From NCBI GenBank assembly GCA_944989445.1, contig CALYLW010000012.1:1388501-1452500 (forward strand): a DNA stretch of 64,000 nt, read 5' to 3'. The notes beneath the pieces are model-generated. The model had not been told where the DNA came from. It searched no databases and saw only the letters and a program-made list of their open reading frames with translations. Shown one piece after another: positions 57,985 through 64,000 of this stretch. Within the stretch, counting starts at the first letter, position 1. The number at the start of each line of letters is the position of its first letter. The translations under genes were made by a program, and so were the position numbers. This DNA is from Ampullaceana balthica (Eukaryota > Mollusca > Gastropoda > Lymnaeidae).

Positions 57985-59160
57985 TTGACTAAAAATTTTA
58001 CTACTTTATTACACGTTTACAAACAACATGTAAAAAATGGAGAAGTTGTAAACCGAAAATGGCTTATACATTCGGCATTTAAATACAAAATTATCAATTT
58101 ATTGTTATGTTTCTGTTGCAAAATTTTTTGCAGCACTGTCTGCTCTGGCATCCGACGGATTTGTGACTGGAAAAGTGCCAGTTTTAGACTTTATGATCAT
58201 GAGAAATCAAAGTGGCAATAGTATGAATATTTTCAAATGGTTGAAATCTTACAGAAATTGCGGTTTTGAAACGGCAATTTCAAAAGAAATTACCCCTGAC
58301 TTAGAAGTTGAGCCCATTTTCAAAGAGACGATTGTGCGAAAAAGAAAGAAACAGGCAATTTACATATGAAGGAGAAGATGAAGGACTTATAGATGCACAA
58401 GAAAACTTTTGCACATATTTATTTAACCAGATTGTTGATAAGCCAATCATGTCGATGGACATTCTCTTTGAAATACTACGAAGGCATCATTACTCGTTTG
58501 GATTTATTTATAACAAATTTCATCAATTACAACAATAAAAACAACAACAGCAACAAGTCATATGCAGTATTAATCTGGAGAAAAAGCTCACATGCAGCCT
58601 GCGAAAGTAAGGATCTTTGTGATTTCATGCTTGCCGAAGAGCTGCAATCATTGTGTTCTATAATTCATGCAGTCACATAAAACGATTCAGATATAGTGAC
58701 TCTCCTAGCACACACATTGCACTTTGAATAGGCCTACTTTTAACTATTCCTGTCTCAGTGGCTCTCGGAGAAAGAAGATTTTCGAAATAAAAAAAAACTT
58801 ATTGAAACCTAAATGCGGTCAACAATGATTCAAGACAGTGGTGTAGCTAGGAGTTAGTAGGGGTTTGGGGAACCGGGGCTTAACCTCTTTGGGGGCCCCA
58901 CATACATGACGGTAGCGTATATTTAATGTAAAAAAAAATCGGACACTAATTTGGCCCCCCCTTCAAGTGGGAGCCCAGGGGACTTTCGTATTTTGTCTCC
59001 CCTCCCATAGCTACGCAATTGATCCAAGATAGGCTCAGTAACTCAGTAACTCAGTAACTTAGTTATTTTGTCAACTGAGAATGTTTTTGCTAAGGATATT
59101 GCCAATAATTAACTTATTTCAGATTTTGTAGCGGCCCAAGCTCGCGAAATTTGCTTGAGC
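57985..59160 (+). pseudogene. hAT transposase remnant with TTF-type and dimerisation domains
   Basis: 57985-58128 reads VKNGEVVNRKWLIHSAFKYK then CFCCKIF, the TTF-type zinc motif of ZMYM1-like hAT proteins. 58290-58540 reads DLEVEPIFKET, then in the next frame TYEGEDEGLIDAQENFCTYL and FNQIVDKPIMSMD. 58739-58800 reads LTIPVSVALGERRFSK, the start of the dimerisation domain. After the MITE the frame continues LVILSTENVFAKDIANN, a TAA, and SDFVAAQAREICLS to 59160. Much of the central catalytic region is missing (about 58540-58740 holds only scraps). Not functional. Confidence 0.8.
58836..59021. mobile_element. hAT-type MITE (186 bp) inside the transposase remnant
   Basis: Left end CAGTGGTGTAGCTAGGAG; reverse complement of right end CAATTGCGTAGCTATGGGAG. 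Flanks ATTCAAGA (58828-58835) and ATCCAAGA (59022-59029), one mismatch. The duplicated bases are part of the host transposase MIQDRLS coding segment. Confidence 0.9.
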
Positions 59161-59240
59161 GTTGTAAAAACAAGGTAGAAGTAGAAGATACAAGCAAACC
59201 AACGCTAGTGTATATAGTTTATAATGTTAAGTTACATACA

Positions 59241-59765
59241 TCTTCTATATATATAATTCTCTTCGCGTGATCATGCGAGACACCACGCAAGTATGTGCAA
59301 ACGAGCATGACGAATGACCCTCGCTGGGGTCAACCAATGTTTCGAGACCAACAATGGTCCTCGGGTTCACTTGCATTGTTCCTTCACAGAATAACGTGAG
59401 ATTAGTAGTGTACTGGTTATCACGTCGCCTTATACGGGGAAGGTCCTGGGTTCAAGCCCCAGCGAAAACATTTTTAAATTTTTTTTTAAAATGTCTGTTT
59501 GTCCCGTTCTTTTACCCCTTTATTGCCAACATGGCTGACACTCGCTAGGGTCGGCAAATAACAGTTTATGGTTGGCAAGCTAATGTGGTAAAATTTAGTG
59601 GGCAGGTATATAACTACAGTGCGAATGTCTCGAAACCAACAATGAGTCGGTTCAAAAACCGACGTTCACTCTCGTTGTTTTGATTTCTTCGTGTACGTTC
59701 TTTCTCCACTTTCTTTGCACTCTCCATGAGCAAGTCTGCGGGGTATGCTACTCCACTGGGCATCT
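59241..59765 (+). mobile_element. Non-autonomous Helitron-like element inside the hAT transposon
   Basis: Starts after A59240 with TCTTCTATATATATAATTCT, near-identical to the Helitron at 47676. Its 3' end GCGGGGTATGCTACTCCACT then GGGCATCTA aligns with the GCGGCGTATGCTATGCCGC...CTAG end there. A stem GGGGTA / TACTCC is kept, but the final G of CTAG appears lost. Interior differs from the first copy and includes a tRNA-like stretch. Ends are accurate to a few bases. Confidence 0.75.
59399..59470 (+). pseudogene. tRNA-Val-like pseudogene within the Helitron
   Basis: GTAGTGTACTGGTTATCACG and GGTCCTGGGTTCAAGCCCCAGCG match the D-arm and T-arm of tRNA-Val, with good A and B boxes, followed by AAAACA. 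The 5' acceptor strand (GAGATTA) does not pair with CGAAAAC, and the anticodon stem is mismatched around CTTATAC. It is therefore not a working tRNA gene but a tRNA-derived head, SINE-like or captured. Confidence 0.6.
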
Positions 59766-60079
59766 ATGTATATATAAACTCTCAATTAGCATATCAAAAC
59801 AAAAGATTTTAATTACAGTATTAACATCCTTTTTGAGTTTTAGGATCTTCAATTAAATGAACAAAACTGTAATTTTTGATGTGTCAGACTAAAATAAAAT
59901 TTTGAGTACTTTATTTTCCACATTCTTTTAATATATGTAGAATTGCAACTTTTTGCATGAGTCTTACTCTTTGTCTGCTGCCTTGTGCCTGGGGCCCCAC
60001 TCACAGTTTGCTGCCTTGGGCCCTGCTCACGGTTTGCTGCCTTGGGCCCCGCGTACTCTAGGGCGGCCCTGGGGTTGGT

Positions 60080-61159
60080 GATGGTGGTAAGATAATAATG
60101 TAGGCCTGACTGCATCTATTTGGTACTTTTAATATATTTCCTATGCTCTCCTCTTGCTTGAAGTTTGCCTCACTTGTTGGCATGCACTATAGTTTTAGTA
60201 TTTCTCCATCTATGTGTGTGTGTGTCCATGTTCTAACTGCTCCAGTTGCTACATTGTCGGTTAGTAAGATTTTTTTCCATATCATCTCAACTTCTTGCAC
60301 TGCTAGTGAATTGAAGTCACAGTTTTCGTGACAAAGAACTGAAACTTGAATAAATTTGTAGAGCTTTAATTTTAATGAAAACCAGTATATTATATCGTTA
60401 TCACCCCTAAGACAGCCTAAGGTAAAAAGAAACATATTCCTTGCAAATTACTGTAAATGAGTCAATGCCTATAGGAGAATAAAAACATGTTATTTCTTTC
60501 TTTAAAAAGACGACCTCTTCTAAAGTGACCAGACCTCCCGATATTTGCTCCAGAAACCTGGGGACACTCCCCACCCCCGACCGTGGGGCCCGTCCCACTT
60601 TGCCCCCGGAAAATCTGGTCACCTTACCTATTCCGATAAAGAGGATTCAGAAAGGACCATTTAGACATATTTCTTTCCAGCTTCAATCGGAAGAGCGTGA
60701 ACGAAGAGATAACTATATCCCTGATGTTTCAGCTCTAGAATTAGATACCATGTTATTGAAATTTACTCTGACATTAAGGAGATGTTGAAGAAATTGGACT
60801 TTGCTAATGTTAATCTGCCCCATCTTTTTAATATTTTTTTTAAGTAACGCATCGTACTGAGTCTTTGTTGGCAGGGTACCACCTTTTTGTGGCACAAGGA
60901 CCTAATTCCTATTTGATAAATAAGACTAAATACAAACTTTGTTTTAAAAAAATAATAAAAATAATAAAAATACCTAAATAACAGTTGCTTTTAGCTTTGG
61001 TATTGAAAATTCATTAGTAATTAGTAATTATAATTACTTGATTGGAATGCTTAAGAAAAGAAGATATTTTAAATAAAAGTAATTGTAATATATTTGTAAA
61101 AAGGCAGTTTTTGTACTTGTTTCAGAACTTTGATTTTGTCATTACAGGGTAGGAAGTCC
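60080..61159. other. Non-coding DNA with a small MITE-like inverted repeat
   Basis: GTGACCAGACCTCCCG (60525) and the reverse complement of CCGGAAAATCTGGTCAC (ends 60622) form a terminal inverted repeat around 98 bp. No clear target duplication. Otherwise AT-rich and gene-free. Frames at 60525-60788 and 60407-60622 cross this repeat and are not genes. Confidence 0.5.
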
Positions 61160-61297
61160 CAGTGGCGTAGCTAGGGGGGTGGGGTTGTCCGCCCCGGGCG
61201 ACACACATTTAGAGGGCGGCATTTGTGGCCCTTTGAAAAGTACAGCCATTTCCGACAACGCCTTTTTTCTTTTTAAAGGCCCCCCCCCTAGCTGAAG
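61160..61297. mobile_element. Degraded CAGTGGCGTAGCTAG-type MITE
   Basis: The left end CAGTGGCGTAGCTAGGGGGG is the same type as the MITE at 58836. The right end is decayed to CCCCCCCCCTAGCTG near 61293. No target duplication seen. Confidence 0.6.
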
Positions 61298-62383
61298 GGT
61301 GAAACAAAGGTGAAACAAAAATATTTGTAATTTCGAGTCTTAATTAACAGGTCGCACAACATGTGTTAGATTACATAGTGGTTGTTATAACTAACGCAAA
61401 TCCGTTCAAAAATCTAAGATCGCTCAAAAAAGGTATCGATTTGATTGGAAAATTAATGGGTATACGTCACAGATGACGCTTTTATATGAAAACTACACAC
61501 AAAAGCACATCACCGCTGTGCCGAATATTATGTGCTATTACTATCGCCACAACTGTTTTTGCGTGGAATTTCGACATGCTCTGAATGAATCGCGAACAAG
61601 TACCTACATGGTGGTTCAAATATTGTGTTTACTGGCAATTAGTAATTTACATTACTGTTTCAGTTTTTTAAAAATTATTGTAATGGAATTATTAAAAATT
61701 AAATTTATTTTGTTTTTATTGCATTAAAGTAGAACAAATAATTTGTGCGTTATTTATTTATTTATTAAAATACGATTATTCATTAAAAATGTTACGTCTA
61801 TCCAATTAAAGTAATGTGTAAATAGTTATTTGAATTATGACACGAATATGTAAATATTCAAATTTCTCCGTTAATAAACACCGCAATAGGCATAAATAAT
61901 TTTGAAAAAACATACTTTAAAATGTCAAGCGTTTTGGAGGAATTGACATCTGAAGAAAAAACTAGTTAAACGAGATCAGATGCTGGAATTTTACTATATT
62001 CAATGCAATCTTTTTCTTTTTTATGTTATCTCAATTTATGGGAACACGTCTTCTATTTTTTATAATTAATGCAAACCTATGTCATGGAACTAAGACATGT
62101 GCTAATACAAAACGCTGTTAAGTCAGTCAAAACAATTTGTGAAGAGTTGGAGATATCAACTGAACGCCGAGTTAAAAGGAGAAAAAAAGTGCATGGGGGA
62201 AAATTCAGGGGACGTGTTTCTATCTTTAGAAGAAGTTCAAGGAGAATTGTTTTTGTCCATGGATAGAGTTATAAAAGAAAATAAAAGAAAGCTTTGATCA
62301 GGTGCATATCCTTCAAAGAAAATATTCGTGTATAATACCATGTAATACCATGTAACCTACTAAATGAATTTATTTGAACATCA
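61298..62383. other. Non-coding AT-rich DNA
   Basis: No supported gene. Frames at 61473-61727 and 62069-62266 have no recognisable domain. Confidence 0.4.
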
Positions 62384-62436
62384 ATAAATAAATAAATAAA
62401 TAACGAGATATTACAAATTCTTCTTCTTCTTCTTCG
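62384..62436. repeat. AATA and TTC microsatellites at the 3' end of the LINE
   Basis: (AATA)n at 62384-62403 and (TTC)n at 62419-62435. On the minus strand they follow the LINE stop codon as GAA then TTAT repeats, and probably form or adjoin its 3' tail. Confidence 0.8.
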
Positions 62437-62461
62437 TTCTCAAAATCTTTTGATAGAGGAT

Positions 62462-64000
62462 TTAGATAGCAAGTCCTATATTTGTGATGAACTGCGCTGT
62501 GGCTGTCAGTTGTTCCAGTCCACCATAGAGTTTGTCATCGAGGGTAGCTTCCTGGGGCCATATGACTGTCCGGGTATGGTGGTACAGAGGGCAGTTTTGG
62601 AGAACATGTTCCGCATTTTCCGCAGCTATCCCGCAGGGGCACATTTCGCTTTCTCCAATTCGAAGTTTGCGGAACATCGGACTGTGTTGCCTAAGTTTGT
62701 TGTGTCCCGTCCTTAGCCTGAAAATGATGTTTTGTGATTTGCGGGGGAGTTTGAAGTATGCATCACTTTTTGGGTGGTTTTCTTTGAGCTCGGACCATCT
62801 TTCAGATTCACTTCTTTTGAGCATTGCCTTGATTTCTTCGTGGTGTAGAGATGGCTCTGCCTGGTTTTGACTGCCTCCAGTTTTTGCCAAGGAGTCAGCA
62901 GTGTCATTTCCTTCAAGATTCACATGTCCAGGGATCCATTGGAGAATAAGTTCTTTTGTTATTTTGCTCAGTTTCAATAGTTCTGTACTGAGTGTCTGAT
63001 TGATCAAAGTGTTTGGGTTTTTGAGAGACTGAAGCACTGTCTTAGCATCAGTGAGGATGACAATCTGACTGTTTTTAGAGTGGGGGTCACTTGTTAGAAT
63101 TTTTGCGGCAAGCTCTAGTGCTTTCCTTTCAGCTCTAGTGCTATCTGAGAGACTTCCTATGGCTGTTGCTTTTTCAAGGTGTTCTCCGTTAGGCCACTCT
63201 ATAAGAATGCCGGCTCCTCCATTTTTTGTGGCTTTTTCTGAGGAGCCATCGGTGTAGACTCTTATCCAGGAATTTTCAGGATATTGTTCTTTGATGATGT
63301 TATTTACTGTTACTTTTAGTATGTCTGTTGTGTAGTCAGATTTTTTTCCTATGTTGATTAAGTTGTCTCTGATTATTAGAGGTGGACTTAGGTCCCAGGG
63401 TGGGAAGTGGCTGTGGGGATGTGTCGCTTCAATCACAATGTTATCAATTTTATGTTTGGATTTTAGATGTTTGGCTTCTTGTATAAAGTTTGTTCTTTGG
63501 AGTCTTTTAGTTGAGTAGGATTTTTGCAGCTTGGGTTTTAGAGGGTGATGTACTGATGCTTCTAATTTGGTGAACTGCGTTAAGGTTTTTGTTTCTCGTC
63601 TAACTTCCATAGAGCTTAGGGTAGCTAGGTCCTCCATTGCTCTGATTGGGGTAGTTTTCATTGCTCCTGTAATTATTCGAAGCCCTAGGTTTTGAACTTT
63701 GTCTATTTTTTGGAGGTTGGATTTGGCTGCTGTGCTCCACACTGTGGATCCATATTCTAGGGTAGGTCTTATATAGCTGGTGTATGTTTTCTTCAGGATG
63801 GAGTGGTTTGCGCCCCAGTCTGAACCAGCTAGTTTTTTCATCAGCGCCAGTCTTTGGATTCCTTTTTTTTGTGCGTTATCTATTTGGTTTCTCCAGGTTA
63901 GCCTTGGGTCAAATGTAACTCCTAGATATGTCGGATTGTCATTTTTTTCCAGGACTATTTTGTCTAAGGTTAGTTTGATGCTTTGTTGTTTGGTTGAAAG
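62462..64000 (-). CDS. I-clade LINE polyprotein: RT thumb, RNase H and CCHC-like tail (5' end outside window)
   Basis: The frame stays open from the window edge to TAA at 62462-62464, 512 codons. The ATG at 63841 is internal; similarity (NPTYLGVTFDPRLTW) begins before it. Counting from that ATG: residues 19-36 are RPTLEYGSTVW-type RT thumb. The RNase H domain spans about 193-322 with Asp198 (YTDGS), Glu238 (AERKALELA), Asp265 (LTDAKT) and Asp316 (DTADSLAK), plus His306. A C-terminal Cys401-x-Cys403-x8-His412-x4-Cys417 motif follows. An RNase H after the RT is typical of the I/Nimb/ingi LINE group; gastropods are known to have a Nimb-type element. The four acidic residues are intact and no frameshift is present, so the copy may be young. 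The catalytic RT core lies beyond 64000. Confidence 0.88.
   Translation of the reverse strand, partial: LSTKQQSIKLTLDKIVLEKNDNPTYLGVTFDPRLTWRNQIDNAQKKGIQRLALMKKLAGSDWGANHSILKKTYTSYIRPTLEYGSTVWSTAAKSNLQKIDKVQNLGLRIITGAMKTTPIRAMEDLATLSSMEVRRETKTLTQFTKLEASVHHPLKPKLQKSYSTKRLQRTNFIQEAKHLKSKHKIDNIVIEATHPHSHFPPWDLSPPLIIRDNLINIGKKSDYTTDILKVTVNNIIKEQYPENSWIRVYTDGSSEKATKNGGAGILIEWPNGEHLEKATAIGSLSDSTRAERKALELAAKILTSDPHSKNSQIVILTDAKTVLQSLKNPNTLINQTLSTELLKLSKITKELILQWIPGHVNLEGNDTADSLAKTGGSQNQAEPSLHHEEIKAMLKRSESERWSELKENHPKSDAYFKLPRKSQNIIFRLRTGHNKLRQHSPMFRKLRIGESEMCPCGIAAENAEHVLQNCPLYHHTRTVIWPQEATLDDKLYGGLEQLTATAQFITNIGLAI

Larger units (their letters stand above)
57898..60071 (+). mobile_element. hAT transposon (2174 bp), TTF/ZMYM-like, with nested MITE and Helitron
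   Basis: Left end CGGGGCCGGCCTTAGGGC; reverse complement of right end CAGGGCCGCCCTAGAGTACG. Perfect duplication GGGTTGGT at 57890-57897 and 60072-60079. Subterminal GGGCCCC/GCCTTGGGCCC repeats lie on both sides. The transposase is on the + strand, internally deleted and interrupted by a MITE (58836-59021). A Helitron lies downstream (59241-59765). Confidence 0.92.

Noticed and set aside
59399..59470. Functional tRNA gene
   Set aside because: The acceptor stem cannot form with the 5' bases present and the anticodon arm is mismatched; only the D and T arms resemble tRNA-Val.

Overview
The window is animal nuclear DNA, most likely from a mollusc and probably a gastropod. This is inferred from AT-rich, intron-style spacing, single large exons, abundant hAT and other DNA transposons, RTE and I-clade retrotransposons and many minisatellites. 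No species marker was seen. There is no operon, CRISPR array or rRNA. Only two host genes are supported. One is a C2H2 zinc-finger gene on the + strand (2519-3505, eight fingers). The other is the main coding exon of a TMEM86-type lysoplasmalogenase on the - strand (14111-14812).

Layout. 1-4 kb: a pogo-like transposase scrap and the zinc-finger gene with decayed fingers behind it. 4.7-8.3 kb: a dispersed repeat, a decayed hAT element with a pogo-like element inside it, and an RTE tail. 8.3-14 kb: AT-rich DNA with a 26-bp minisatellite. 14-16 kb: the TMEM86 exon. 16-25 kb: no genes, with three short hAT-type MITEs, poly-G tracts and two minisatellites. 25.9-30.2 kb: a 4.36-kb minisatellite with higher-order structure. 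31-39 kb: MITE-linked, 24-bp and 17-bp tandem repeats, plus a triple tandem copy of a ~545-bp dispersed repeat that carries G-quadruplex motifs. 39.5-42 kb: a frameshifted RTE-like LINE. 43-50.3 kb: two copies of a composite BED-finger element, each with the same MITE nested in it, and a Helitron inserted in a long inverted-repeat element. 52.5-60 kb: two hAT elements with transposase remains, one of them carrying a MITE and a Helitron. 62.4-64 kb: an open RT/RNase H reading frame of an I-clade LINE, cut by the window edge.

The main biological content is transposon-on-transposon history. Many insertions can be bounded to the base because 8-bp target duplications, TIRs or empty-site paralogues are visible. 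The most unusual item is the 49.4-50.3 kb composite. It is a non-autonomous hAT-type element whose only open frame encodes a lone BED zinc finger of 54 residues. A MITE sits four codons inside what looks like its original start, and the same composite is present twice in the window. No conventional multi-gene system was found.
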